NCBI GenBank assembly: GCA_017624495.1
Contig: JAGAMY010000032.1
Coordinates: 1-55,023, forward strand
Reading direction: 5' to 3'
Length of the DNA: 55,023 nucleotides
From: Lachnospiraceae bacterium
GTDB lineage: Bacteria; Bacillota; Clostridia; Lachnospirales; Lachnospiraceae
A program made the position numbers and the translations under genes. The notes beneath the pieces are model-generated. The model ran no database searches. It was not told the DNA's origin and saw only the letters and a list, made by a program, of their open reading frames with translations. Below, in pieces: positions 28,282 through 37,269 of the stretch (position 1 is the first letter of the stretch; each line of letters starts with the position of its first letter).

Positions 28282-30459
28282 ATGATGGAGAGAAAAGAAG
28301 CAGGCGAAGAACTGGTATTTGGTCTGGATATTGGTACCAGAAATGTGGTAGGTACGGTAGGGTACCGCATTGGTAAAGAGTTTGTGGTACTTGCCCAGTA
28401 TTCCAAAGAACATGAAACCCGTGCCATGATTGACGGGCAGATACATGATATCGGACGGGTTGGTGCAATTATCCGCGAGGTAAAAGAAAATTTAGAAGAG
28501 CAGATAGGCAGAAAACTTACTTCTGTATGTATTGCAGCAGCAGGTCGTGTTTTAAAAACCATTACAACGAATATAGAGTATACCTTTGATGCAGAAACAT
28601 TAGTTACAGCAGAGGATATCCATACCATGGATTTACTGGGTATCGAAAAAGCCCAGAAAGAGTTAGCGGAACAGAATGATACCAAATACAAATTTTATTG
28701 TGTGGGATATTCTGTGGTGCGCTATTACCTGAATGGAGAGCTTTTCTTTAATTTAGAAAGCCATAAAGCAGACAAAATTGGTGAAGATATTATTGTAACC
28801 TTTCTGCCGGAGGATGTTATTGATGGCTTGTATTCAGCCGTTGCACTGGCAGAGCTGACAGTAGCCAATATGACGTTAGAGCCGATTGCCGCAATTGATG
28901 TGGCAATACCGGAAAACTATCGTATGTTAAATATCGCATTGGTGGATGTTGGCGCAGGTACATCGGATATTTCCATCACTAAAGAGGGAAGTATTATTGC
29001 CTATGGTATGATTCCGCAGGCGGGTGATGAGATTTCAGATTTGATTGTACAGAAATATCTGGTAGATTTTCATATGGCAGAGCACATCAAGTTAGAGTCT
29101 ACTAAGGGCGGTGATATTGAATATACCGATATTATGGGGTTAAATTACACCATAAGTTCAGAAGAAATCTGGGATTTGGTAGAAGAAACTGTGGATAAGA
29201 TTGCTACTGATGTGGCAGAAAAAATCAAAGAATTAAATGGTGATAAATCCGTAAGTGCCACATTTGTCGTAGGTGGCGGCGGAAAAATTCATGGATTTAC
29301 AGAAAAATTAGCAGAAAAATTAGGGCTGCCAAAGGAGCGTGTGGCACTTCGAGGTGAAGAGGTATTGCAAACGGTTACCTTTGAACAGCCGGATATCAAA
29401 AAAGACCCATTATTGGTTACACCAATTGGTATCTGCTTAAATTATTATGACCAGAAAAACCGATTTATTATGGTACATTTTAACGGACAGCATATCAAAC
29501 TGTATGACAACAATAAACTGACCGTTGTAGATGCAGCTATTCAGGCAGGTTTTCCAAATGAATCTCTTTTCCCAAAACGTGGAAAAGAAATCAATTACAC
29601 TGTAAATGGCAATCCGAAAATTGCCAGAGGTGAAGCCGGGGAATCAGCAGTAATCAAGGTCAATGATAAGATAACAAGCATCAATGCACCATTAGTACCG
29701 AACAGTGTAATTACCGTAGAGCCTTCGACCATGGGAGCACCGGCAAAGGTCACAATTGCAGATATTGCTGATTTTACCAAGGAAGATGTGAATTTTGTTG
29801 TCAATGGGAAAAATATTCATTGTCCGAAATTTGTGGAGGTCAATGGAAATATTGAGCTTTCTTCTTATGAAATTAAGGAGGGCGATGTCATTGAAACCAG
29901 AAGCTTCTATACGATTGAGCAGCTGGCAGAATTTATGGATGTTACCATTGATACCGATCATGCCATTATGGTAAATAACCGTTCAGCAGATTTAAGTACT
30001 TTAGTATATGAGAATTTTACCATTGAATGGGTTGCGGAAGCTGCCAGCGCAGATATTTCTAAGGAAGAAGAAACTGTCGGAACAGAAAATGACATAGATG
30101 CAGAAGAAACCAGCGGAACAGAAATCGTCGAAACAGAAAATGACACAAATGCAGAAAATGTGGAAGATTCCACAGATATGCCGACAGTAGAATCTATAAC
30201 CTCTGTACCCTTAGAAGCATCAAAGCCGGAGAAAGCAGAGCCTGCACAGGTAGTTGTGCCGATTATCGTGAATGGAATTCCGATGCAGCTTACCGGAAAA
30301 ATGAACTATATTTTTGTGGATATTTTTGATATTATAGATTTTGATTTGTCAAAAGCCCGTGGACGTGGTATTGTAACAAGAGTCAATGGCAAAAATGCAG
30401 AGTATATGCAGCCGGTAAACAGCGGTGATGTCGTTGAAATTTATTGGGAAGAGAATTAG
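28282..30459 (+). CDS. FtsA-like ATPase with long C-terminal extension
   Basis: This 725-residue protein belongs to the FtsA/actin-like ATPase family. Phosphate and nucleotide motifs are FGLDIGTRNVVG near residue 14, LVDVGAGTSDISI near 218 and VVGGGGKIHG near 335; an FtsA-type 1C region lies near 150-210. After about residue 375 it continues for 350 residues with beta-rich segments (VNGNPKIARGEAG and NFVVNGKNIHCP), an acidic Thr/Glu-rich linker near 590-650 and a ubiquitin-like small domain at the end. It lacks the C-terminal amphipathic membrane-anchor helix of classical FtsA. The role (division or envelope scaffold) is uncertain; it sits between coaE and a WalJ-like gene. Confidence 0.82.
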   Translation: MMERKEAGEELVFGLDIGTRNVVGTVGYRIGKEFVVLAQYSKEHETRAMIDGQIHDIGRVGAIIREVKENLEEQIGRKLTSVCIAAAGRVLKTITTNIEYTFDAETLVTAEDIHTMDLLGIEKAQKELAEQNDTKYKFYCVGYSVVRYYLNGELFFNLESHKADKIGEDIIVTFLPEDVIDGLYSAVALAELTVANMTLEPIAAIDVAIPENYRMLNIALVDVGAGTSDISITKEGSIIAYGMIPQAGDEISDLIVQKYLVDFHMAEHIKLESTKGGDIEYTDIMGLNYTISSEEIWDLVEETVDKIATDVAEKIKELNGDKSVSATFVVGGGGKIHGFTEKLAEKLGLPKERVALRGEEVLQTVTFEQPDIKKDPLLVTPIGICLNYYDQKNRFIMVHFNGQHIKLYDNNKLTVVDAAIQAGFPNESLFPKRGKEINYTVNGNPKIARGEAGESAVIKVNDKITSINAPLVPNSVITVEPSTMGAPAKVTIADIADFTKEDVNFVVNGKNIHCPKFVEVNGNIELSSYEIKEGDVIETRSFYTIEQLAEFMDVTIDTDHAIMVNNRSADLSTLVYENFTIEWVAEAASADISKEEETVGTENDIDAEETSGTEIVETENDTNAENVEDSTDMPTVESITSVPLEASKPEKAEPAQVVVPIIVNGIPMQLTGKMNYIFVDIFDIIDFDLSKARGRGIVTRVNGKNAEYMQPVNSGDVVEIYWEEN

Positions 30460-30464
30460 AGAAT

Positions 30465-31262
30465 ATGGAATTATGTAGTATAGCCAGTGGCAGCAGCGGC
30501 AACTGTATTATGGTAGGTGCAAATAACTGCCATCTGATGATTGATGCAGGTATCAGTGGCAAGCGTATTGAACAGGGCTTAAATGCCTTAGGGCATAAAA
30601 CCTCTGAAATGCAGGGGGTATTAGTGACCCATGAGCATATAGACCACATCAGTGGTTTAGGCGTAATTGCCCGAAGATATGGATTGCCGATTTATGCAAC
30701 AAAGGGCACAAAAGAAGCAATATTAAATACAAAAACTGTCGGAAAAATCGACGAATCCCTGTTTCATGTGATTCGACCGGATGAAAAATTTACTATCGGT
30801 GAATTAGAGATTGAGCCGGTACATATTTCACATGATGCGGCAGACCCGGTGGCATATATTGTCAGAGAGGGGGATAAATCTGCCGGAGTTATCACGGATT
30901 TAGGCACTTATGATGAATATATCATCGAAAAAATGCGTGGAATACAAATTTTATTGTTAGAGGCAAATCATGATGTAAATATGCTTCAGTTAGGACCATA
31001 TCCCTATCCGTTAAAGCAAAGAATATTAGGAGACAGGGGACATTTGTCCAATGAGCTTTCCGGACAATTACTAGGAAAGGTACTGCATGATAATTTCCAA
31101 TCCGTTGTGCTTGGGCATTTGAGCAAAGAAAATAATCTTGCGGAGCTTGCCTATGAAACCGTAAGATTAGAAGTTACCATGGGCGATAATCCCTATAAAG
31201 GCAATGATTTCCCGATACAGGTAGCCAACAGAGACAGTGTATCAGAGTTAATTGCAGTGTAA
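30465..31262 (+). CDS. Metallo-beta-lactamase-fold hydrolase, WalJ/YycJ-like
   Basis: This 265-residue cytoplasmic protein starts with MELCSIASGSSGNC, the usual start of YycJ/WalJ proteins, and has the metal-binding motif THEHIDHISG near residue 55, with later ligands in HISHDA and ITDLG. Relatives are nucleases or phosphodiesterases involved in DNA replication-repair and cell-wall homeostasis. The ATG at 30465 is chosen over the in-frame TTG at 30444 because it matches the family N-terminus, with GAAGAG about ten bases upstream. It begins five bases after the FtsA-like gene. Confidence 0.85.
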   Translation: MELCSIASGSSGNCIMVGANNCHLMIDAGISGKRIEQGLNALGHKTSEMQGVLVTHEHIDHISGLGVIARRYGLPIYATKGTKEAILNTKTVGKIDESLFHVIRPDEKFTIGELEIEPVHISHDAADPVAYIVREGDKSAGVITDLGTYDEYIIEKMRGIQILLLEANHDVNMLQLGPYPYPLKQRILGDRGHLSNELSGQLLGKVLHDNFQSVVLGHLSKENNLAELAYETVRLEVTMGDNPYKGNDFPIQVANRDSVSELIAV

Positions 31263-31313
31263 TGACAAAGTAATTACAAGGAAGAGATATAGAAAAGAAT
31301 AAGGAGAAAAACA

Positions 31314-31598
31314 ATGGAAAGAGTAACAGATAAGACAATTATTACCGTAGTAGGACAGGATACCGTAGGCATTATTGCAAAGGTATGTACATATTTAGCA
31401 GAAAATCAGATTAATGTATTAGACATTTCCCAGACTATTGTACAGGGATATTTTAACATGATGATGATTGTGGATATGAACGCAGCAGCAAAACCATTCG
31501 GAGACTGCTCTAAGGACTTAGAGAAATTAGGCGAAGAAATCGGCGTAAGCATTAAGTGCCAGCGTGAAGAAATTTTCCAGAAAATGCATAGAATTTAA
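31314..31598 (+). CDS. ACT domain protein (UPF0237)
   Basis: This 94-residue protein consists of an ACT ligand-binding domain: [20 protein letters not shown] at the start and [21 protein letters not shown] follow the UPF0237/GcvR-like pattern. Such proteins are thought to bind small metabolites, often amino acids, and regulate partner proteins. It almost always sits beside a UPF0210 gene, as here with 26 bases between them, suggesting a shared function that is still undefined. Confidence 0.88.
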   Translation: MERVTDKTIITVVGQDTVGIIAKVCTYLAENQINVLDISQTIVQGYFNMMMIVDMNAAAKPFGDCSKDLEKLGEEIGVSIKCQREEIFQKMHRI

Positions 31599-31624
31599 GC
31601 AGAAGAAAAAGGAGAGAAATAACA

Positions 31625-32989
31625 TTGATTAATATATGGGAAGTAAAAGAAACCAATACCATGATTGAGCAGGAAAATTTAGATGTGCGTACCATCACCC
31701 TTGGTATCAGCCTTTTAGATTGTATTGACTCTGATTTAGAACAGCTCAACAAAAATATTTATAACAAAATCACCACAGTTGCAAAGGATTTAGTTGCTGT
31801 AGGGGAAAAAATCGAAAATGAATTTGCGATTCCAATTGTAAATAAACGTATTTCTGTTACACCAATTGCATTAGTTGGCGGAGCAGCCTGTAAGACCCTG
31901 GAGGATTTTGCGACCATCGCAGATACCTTAGATGCAGCAGCAAAAGCCGTAGGTGTCAACTTAATCGGTGGATATTCCGCCTTAGTATCGAAGGGTATGA
32001 CAAAGGCAGACGAATTATTGATTCGCTCCATTCCAACCGCACTTTGCCGTACAGAGCGTGTATGCAGCTCCGTAAACTTAGCCTCCACAAAGACAGGTAT
32101 CAATATGGATGCTGTCCGTCTGATGGGAGAGATTCTTTTAGAAGTAGCCGAGCAGTCAAAAGACAGAGATTCCGTAGACTGTATGAAGCTGGTAGTATTT
32201 TGTAATGCACCGGATGATAACCCGTTTATGGCAGGTGCATTCCACGGTGTAACCGAAGCAGATGCAGTGATTAACGTTGGTGTCAGTGGACCCGGTGTTG
32301 TAAAAACTGCATTGGAAAAGGTGCGGGGGGAAAGCTTTGAAGTATTATGTGAAACCATTAAGAAAACAGCCTTTAAAGTTACCCGTGTGGGTCAGTTAGT
32401 AGCACAGGAAGCCTCAAGGATGTTAAATATTCCGTTTGGAATCATCGATTTATCCTTAGCACCAACACCGGCTATTGGTGACAGTGTTGCCGACATTCTT
32501 TGTGAAATCGGTTTGGAATATGCCGGTGCGCCGGGTACAACAGCCGCCCTTGCCATGTTAAATGACCAGGTGAAAAAAGGTGGTGTGATGGCATCCTCTT
32601 ATGTGGGTGGCTTAAGTGGAGCATTTATTCCGGTCAGTGAGGATCAGGGAATGATTGATTCCGTACAGGCTGGAGCTATCACCTTAGAAAAATTAGAAGC
32701 CATGACCTGTGTTTGCTCCGTAGGTTTGGATATGATTGCCATTCCGGGAGATACTAAGGCGACTACAATCTCCGGTATTATTGCCGATGAAATGGCACTG
32801 GGTATGGTAAACCAGAAAACTACAGCAGCCAGATTAATTCCTGTAATCGGAAAGGATGTAGGGGATACAGTAGAATTTGGCGGACTTTTCGGTTATGCAC
32901 CAATCATGCCGGTAAACAAATTCTCCTGTGATGATTTTATCAATCGTAAGGGTAGAATTCCTGCACCAATACATAGTTTTAAAAATTAA
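31625..32989 (+). CDS. UPF0210 (DUF711) family protein
   Basis: This 454-residue cytoplasmic protein matches the UPF0210 family, which has a glycyl-radical-enzyme-like (PFL-type) fold but an unproven function. The start [20 protein letters not shown] and the segment [15 protein letters not shown] are characteristic. The gene uses a TTG start with GGAGAG about eight bases upstream; the family N-terminus supports this choice. It follows the ACT domain gene in one operon and ends before a terminator. Confidence 0.88.
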   Translation: MINIWEVKETNTMIEQENLDVRTITLGISLLDCIDSDLEQLNKNIYNKITTVAKDLVAVGEKIENEFAIPIVNKRISVTPIALVGGAACKTLEDFATIADTLDAAAKAVGVNLIGGYSALVSKGMTKADELLIRSIPTALCRTERVCSSVNLASTKTGINMDAVRLMGEILLEVAEQSKDRDSVDCMKLVVFCNAPDDNPFMAGAFHGVTEADAVINVGVSGPGVVKTALEKVRGESFEVLCETIKKTAFKVTRVGQLVAQEASRMLNIPFGIIDLSLAPTPAIGDSVADILCEIGLEYAGAPGTTAALAMLNDQVKKGGVMASSYVGGLSGAFIPVSEDQGMIDSVQAGAITLEKLEAMTCVCSVGLDMIAIPGDTKATTISGIIADEMALGMVNQKTTAARLIPVIGKDVGDTVEFGGLFGYAPIMPVNKFSCDDFINRKGRIPAPIHSFKN

Positions 32990-33003
32990 TAGGTTTGTAT
33001 ATT

Positions 33004-33036
33004 AAGGGTAAACTGCTTTTCGTGGTTTGCCCTTTT
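33004..33036 (+). terminator. Intrinsic terminator after the UPF0210 gene
   Basis: AAGGGTAAAC (33004-33013) pairs with GTTTGCCCTT (33025-33034), with one mismatch corrected by a wobble, followed by TT. Confidence 0.7.
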
Positions 33037-33071
33037 GGCTTACATACTGTTAGCAGCAAGGAGGCGTAAAC

Positions 33072-34400
33072 ATGTTGTTTTCAAATAAGGATTTACGAAA
33101 ACTGATTATTCCACTGGTATTTGAGCAGATGTTAATTATGCTTGTGGGTTTATGTGATACGGTTATGGTGTCTCAGGTTGGCGAGGCAGCAGTATCCGGC
33201 GTATCTTTAGTGGATATGATAAATCAGTTAATTGTAGCGGTTTTATCCGCATTAGCCACTGGGGGAGCGGTGATTTCTGCCCAGTATATCGGACATCAGG
33301 ACAAAAAACATGCCTGCAAGACGGCAAATCAGTTGTTTTTGGTGGTAGTATTTGCAGGTGTATTGTTGATGGGGATAGTGCTACTTGGAAATGAAACGAT
33401 TCTTTCCCTTGTATTTGGTGCTATTGAGCCTGAGGTTATGCAAAATGCAGCCATATACTTTCTGATTTCCGGTTTGTCTTATCCATTTTTGGCAGTTTAC
33501 AATGCAGGTGGAGCATTATTTCGCTCCATGGGAAATTCAAAAATCACATTGAAGGTATCTGTTTTAATGAACATTGTGAATGTAATAGGCAATGCCATAT
33601 TTATTTTTGGCTGCAATATGGGTGCAGCAGGTGCAGCTCTTGGTTCATTGATTGCAAGAGCAGTGGCTGCAGTTGTGATAAATCTGCTTTTACGAAATTC
33701 TGAATTGGAAATACATTACACTGCATGGGAACGTCCGATTGTACATATGGATACCATCAAAAAGATTCTGTATATTGGTATTCCTAATGGTATAGAAAAT
33801 GGTATTTTTCAGTTTGGCAGAATTATTGTGGTTGCGATAATTGCAGGATTTGGCACAACGCAGATTGCAGCAAATGCCGTGGCAAACAACTTTGACGGTA
33901 TTGGCTGTATTCCGGGCTGTGCCATGCAGCTTGCCATGATTACTGTTGTAGGGCAGTGTGTGGGAGCAGGAGATTATAAACAGGCAGAATATTATACCAA
34001 AAAATTAATGAAAATCTCCTTTGTGGCATTTGCAATATGGAATGGAGTGATATTGTCAACCCTTCACCAGACATTACAGGTATATGCATTATCCGAAGAA
34101 ACCATGAAGTTAGCCTATTTATTAATTTTCATCCATGATGGAATAGCGATTTTTCTATGGTCGCCATCCTTTGTGCTGCCGAATGCCCTTCGTGCCGGAA
34201 ATGATGTGAAATTTACCATGCGGGTGTCGATATTTTCCATGTTTGCATTTCGTGTGGCAGCAAGCTATATCTTAGGTGTATATTTTGGCATGGGAGCAGT
34301 TGGGGTATGGATTGCCATGATTATTGACTGGACATTTCGGACACTTTTCTTTGTATGGCGGTTCTTTAGTCGGAAATGGCAGAGTGTGCGGCTGGTATAG
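33072..34400 (+). CDS. MATE family efflux transporter
   Basis: This 442-residue integral membrane protein has about twelve hydrophobic segments and the MATE family features FEQMLIMLVGLCDTVMVSQ near the start and the mid-protein repeat IPNGIENGIFQFGRI. It would expel drugs or metabolites in exchange for sodium or protons; substrates cannot be read from sequence. AAGGAGG precedes the ATG. It stands alone, between a terminator and the sigma factor gene. Confidence 0.92.
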   Translation: MLFSNKDLRKLIIPLVFEQMLIMLVGLCDTVMVSQVGEAAVSGVSLVDMINQLIVAVLSALATGGAVISAQYIGHQDKKHACKTANQLFLVVVFAGVLLMGIVLLGNETILSLVFGAIEPEVMQNAAIYFLISGLSYPFLAVYNAGGALFRSMGNSKITLKVSVLMNIVNVIGNAIFIFGCNMGAAGAALGSLIARAVAAVVINLLLRNSELEIHYTAWERPIVHMDTIKKILYIGIPNGIENGIFQFGRIIVVAIIAGFGTTQIAANAVANNFDGIGCIPGCAMQLAMITVVGQCVGAGDYKQAEYYTKKLMKISFVAFAIWNGVILSTLHQTLQVYALSEETMKLAYLLIFIHDGIAIFLWSPSFVLPNALRAGNDVKFTMRVSIFSMFAFRVAASYILGVYFGMGAVGVWIAMIIDWTFRTLFFVWRFFSRKWQSVRLV

Positions 34401-34433
34401 GTAGCGGTATCGGCAGAAGATAAGGAGTATATA

Positions 34434-34979
34434 ATGATTTATTTCATGTTGTTAGAAACGGAAGAGGATAGAAAATATTTTCGAAAAATTTATGAGGAGA
34501 ATTATTTGAAAATGTATCATATTGCCTTAGGGTTTTTGCATGAAAAATCCGAAGCAGAAAATGCGGTACATGAAGCTTTTTTATCCTTAGCAGAAAATTT
34601 TCAAAAATATTCGCATATTTCCGGTAGACAAATGGACAACTTCTGCGTTTCTATAGTGAAGAACAAATCCATTGACATCCTGCGAAAAAGAAATCACTAC
34701 AGTGAAGACGAGTTAGAAGCTTTGGATTTGCAGCAGAATAATGAAACCGCGAACCCGGAAAATGTGCTATTAAATAAAGAAACAAAGCAAATGATAGAAA
34801 AAGCATTAACGAAGGTATCTGAAGTTTTTAGGGAAACATTAATATTAAAATATGTGTATGAAATGAGTAATAAGGAAATTGCCCGTATACAGGGCGTTTC
34901 CGTAAAAACAGTAACCATGCGCATATACCGGGGAAAGCAGCAGCTAAAGGAGGTTATCCATGAAGAAGACATTCCGTAA
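34434..34979 (+). CDS. RNA polymerase sigma factor, ECF-like sigma-70 family
   Basis: This 181-residue sigma factor has region 2 (AENAVHEAFLSLAENF and FCVSIVKNKSIDILRKR) and region 4 with helix-turn-helix (LKYVYEMSNKEIARIQGVSV, then KTVTMRIYRG). It lacks regions 1 and 3, as ECF factors do. It overlaps the following DUF4367 gene by 20 bases, the usual layout of a sigma factor with its membrane anti-sigma partner. Targets are unknown; the small exported protein genes downstream are candidates. Confidence 0.88.
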   Translation: MIYFMLLETEEDRKYFRKIYEENYLKMYHIALGFLHEKSEAENAVHEAFLSLAENFQKYSHISGRQMDNFCVSIVKNKSIDILRKRNHYSEDELEALDLQQNNETANPENVLLNKETKQMIEKALTKVSEVFRETLILKYVYEMSNKEIARIQGVSVKTVTMRIYRGKQQLKEVIHEEDIP

Positions 34980-35646
34980 TGAAGATGTGGAAATTCGGGA
35001 TTTTTTAGTACAGATGCATGAATACCAGATGGCGCAGATTCCACCGCGAGAGGTGTTAGAGGAAACCTATCTCTTATCTGATATTTTTTATCAGAGAATT
35101 GAGCGTCTGCTAAAGGCACAGGAGAAAAAAGCGAAATTTCGAGAGCTGCGAAGAGGTCTGGCGGCGGCAGCCGCCGTGGCTGTTATCCTATTTAGCGTAG
35201 CAAATCCCCAGTATGTAATAGAAGCGGCGGAAAAGGTGGTACAATGGTTTTCAGACCATGTTTCCTATAACTTTTATGAGGGGAAGGATGTTAACGTTTT
35301 TCCACGACATGCATTGGGATATGTACCGGAAGGGTATGTGTTGGAAGTGAGTGAATATTATGATGGTTTGGGAGTAGAAGAATATGTAAATGAATATGGA
35401 GAGACATTATCTTTTGTATATGCAGTAACAAGCAGTGAAACAAATCTGGATAATGAAGAAAAAGATTACATTGTTTTGGAAGGAAGTAAAGGGGAGACTA
35501 TACATTATCTTAGAGCATGGGATGGTGAAGAAAGTTCTATGATGTGGGTAAATGAAGATAAAACCATAGATTATTGTATTATGGGAATATTTAGCGAAGA
35601 GGAATTATTGAAAATACAGGAAAGTTTATATATTGTAGAAGAGTAA
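34960..35646 (+). CDS. Membrane protein with DUF4367, probable anti-sigma factor
   Basis: This 228-residue protein has a cytoplasmic N-terminal region of about 65 residues, one membrane helix near 67-85 (GLAAAAAVAVILFSVA) and an extracellular DUF4367-type domain (ALGYVPEGYVLEVSEYY, near 115, to the end). AAAGGAGG precedes the ATG within the sigma gene. The arrangement fits an anti-sigma factor that holds the sigma factor at the membrane; the anti-sigma function is inferred from overlap and topology. No zinc-binding HxxxCxxC motif was seen. Confidence 0.8.
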   Translation: MKKTFRNEDVEIRDFLVQMHEYQMAQIPPREVLEETYLLSDIFYQRIERLLKAQEKKAKFRELRRGLAAAAAVAVILFSVANPQYVIEAAEKVVQWFSDHVSYNFYEGKDVNVFPRHALGYVPEGYVLEVSEYYDGLGVEEYVNEYGETLSFVYAVTSSETNLDNEEKDYIVLEGSKGETIHYLRAWDGEESSMMWVNEDKTIDYCIMGIFSEEELLKIQESLYIVEE

Positions 35647-35655
35647 CGATTTGTG

Positions 35656-35699
35656 AAAGGTTGAAAATAGGTGAATTTCAAGGCGTGTTTTCAACCTTT
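35656..35699 (+). terminator. Intrinsic terminator after the sigma/DUF4367 pair
   Basis: AAAGGTTGAAAA (35656-35667) pairs perfectly over 12 bases with TTTTCAACCTTT (35688-35699), followed by a broken T tract. Confidence 0.7.
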
Positions 35700-35824
35700 A
35701 TTTATAAGAAAAAATTTTTTGAAAAATTTTCAAAATTTGGTAGACATTTTGCTTTCTTCTACGTTTCTTATATAGGAGCATGTATTAAAAGTGTTTCTAT
35801 TACGAAAGAAGGGAGGAAAATATA

Positions 35825-36226
35825 ATGTCTAAAATGAAAAAAATCATTGGGTTAATGTTGGTGTTTGCAATGGTAATAGGATTTGAGAGTACGGTAGTTC
35901 ATGCATCAGAAGTAGCACTTTGTTATGTGAATTCATCGAATTGTACCGTTACACTTAAATTTAGCAGTAATACAGCAAATTGTTCACTTTATGTTAAAGG
36001 CAAAAGTGGAACATCAAGTATTTCCGGCACATTGAAATTGTACGATGTAACAGCTTCAAAAACAGTAAAAACGTGGACAATTTCCAAAACAGGTTCTTTA
36101 TACACAGGCAGCAAATCCAAAGCAGTGACCGCAGGACATAAGTACAGATTAAGCTTTAGCGGAAAAGTGTATGACAAGAATAATGTTGCTGAATCTGTAT
36201 CGGCGAAAGTTACGAAAAAGAATTAA
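35825..36226 (+). CDS. Small secreted protein, function unknown
   Basis: This 133-residue protein has a signal peptide with likely cleavage after VHA near residue 27. The mature part (about 105 residues) is rich in Ser, Thr, Lys and Val with alternating hydrophobic residues, typical of a beta-sandwich. It contains two cysteines in NSSNCTVTL and NTANCSLYV that could form a disulfide. GGGAGG precedes the ATG. It follows the sigma/anti-sigma pair, and could be part of its regulon, but no domain is recognised. Confidence 0.65.
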   Translation: MSKMKKIIGLMLVFAMVIGFESTVVHASEVALCYVNSSNCTVTLKFSSNTANCSLYVKGKSGTSSISGTLKLYDVTASKTVKTWTISKTGSLYTGSKSKAVTAGHKYRLSFSGKVYDKNNVAESVSAKVTKKN

Positions 36227-36287
36227 AGAGGAAGTAGTACATGGACATTTGAATTATTTAACTCAGTTATATAATGGAGTATGAAGT

Positions 36288-36617
36288 ATGGTAAAAAAAT
36301 TAAAATTTGATTTTTTGTTGAGTTTAGTGGCAGTTGTTTATATACCACTTAGCAACTTTGCCAGATATTATACACAAAGAAATTATAATATTAGTTTGGG
36401 TTTAGTTGTTCAGTTGTGTGTACCAGTTGTTCTGGGAATACTTATGTTTTGGGTTTCACAGTATGAAAAAAATAAGTCTGAATTAATATTGTGGTTTATA
36501 TGTAATGGCATATTTGCCTTTGCCGAATATTTTCTTTTTTTACAGATACCTATATATAATATTATGCTATGTGGATATTTTGGAATGGCTTTAATGACAT
36601 ATAGAAAATCTAAATAG
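36288..36617 (+). CDS. Small integral membrane protein, function unknown
   Basis: This 109-residue hydrophobic protein has three or four predicted membrane helices (LLSLVAVVYIPLSNF, LVVQLCVPVVLGILMFWV, LILWFICNGIFAFAEYFLFL and a final short one) and a basic end. A weak GGAG site lies before the ATG. No family is recognised. Confidence 0.55.
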   Translation: MVKKLKFDFLLSLVAVVYIPLSNFARYYTQRNYNISLGLVVQLCVPVVLGILMFWVSQYEKNKSELILWFICNGIFAFAEYFLFLQIPIYNIMLCGYFGMALMTYRKSK

Positions 36618-36724
36618 GTTTCACGAAGGGCAGAAACATCTAATTTAAGTACAAATGTGATAAAGATATTTGTGAAGAAATTTGTAAATTGTATGAAGAA
36701 TTTGTTGAAAATAAAATGTAACTG

Positions 36725-36767
36725 TTTAGTACAGGTCAAAATATTTGCTGTTTTGACCTGTACTAAA
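36725..36767. repeat. Perfect 17-base inverted repeat
   Basis: TTTAGTACAGGTCAAAA (36725-36741) and its exact complement (36751-36767) flank a nine-base loop. T or A runs at the stem ends allow it to act as a bidirectional terminator; it could also be the footprint of a small mobile element. It lies in the 232-base gap between two small membrane protein genes, which otherwise shows nothing. Confidence 0.75.
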
Positions 36768-36849
36768 GTGCAATATGAGGAAATTATGAGATACTATACA
36801 AAAGAAAAAACAGAATCCGCCGGATACATAGAAAATGGATGGTGATAGT

Positions 36850-37119
36850 ATGAAATTGTTAAAAAAGAAAATGATATTAGATATTTTGGTGATTGGAGGT
36901 ATCATTTGTATAACATTGGTAAGATTAGCAAGGTTAGGTGAAGTAGAGTTGTCTTTATGTGCGCAATTTGTACTAGTAATTATGGGGATAATACTGTTGA
37001 TTGGAGGGGGAGTCTATTTGTTCCGTAAATATCGTTGCCCTTGGTGTCATCGTATATATCCAGGTGTATTTACTGTATGGACGGAAGAGTGTCCGCATTG
37101 TGGAGATAAAATTGAATAA
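36850..37119 (+). CDS. Small membrane protein with C-terminal zinc ribbon
   Basis: This 89-residue protein has a basic start, two membrane helices (ILDILVIGGIICITLV and QFVLVIMGIILLIGGGVYLF) and a C-terminal zinc-ribbon-like motif with CPWC near residue 65 and CPHC near residue 83. No function is known. The ATG at 36850 is preferred, but one at 36835 is in frame. A decayed copy of its middle and end lies at 38162-38265, on the far side of the Fic gene. Confidence 0.6.
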   Translation: MKLLKKKMILDILVIGGIICITLVRLARLGEVELSLCAQFVLVIMGIILLIGGGVYLFRKYRCPWCHRIYPGVFTVWTEECPHCGDKIE

Positions 37120-37269
37120 ACATAAGTAAAGGATTAGGATGTTTTTTGAAACGGCAAAAATAAAACAAGTATCTTGATGGAAAATGTAATTATTGCCGAT
37201 AATATGTTATACTTTTTACTGGATTAATATAGTTATTAAATTGAGATATAAGACAACGGAGGAGAGCAT

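Noticed and set aside
31759-32358. Long open frame (199 codons) on the minus strand
   Set aside because: It is fully opposite the UPF0210 gene, and its composition mirrors that gene. The same applies to 27410-27922 opposite polA/coaE and 1603-2037 opposite the ATPase gene.
35700-35820. Possible ECF-type promoter before the small secreted protein
   Set aside because: I saw TAGACA and TTATAT but the spacing is about 21 bases and no matching motif precedes the sigma gene, so I could not support it.
36657-36845. Open frame of 62 codons between two small membrane protein genes
   Set aside because: It runs through the perfect inverted repeat at 36725-36767, has no ribosome site and no recognisable product.
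36850-37119. Zinc-ribbon protein as antitoxin for the Fic protein
   Set aside because: The Fic protein carries its own inhibitory motif, the small protein is membrane-bound and 150 bases away, and nothing in the sequence supports an antitoxin role.
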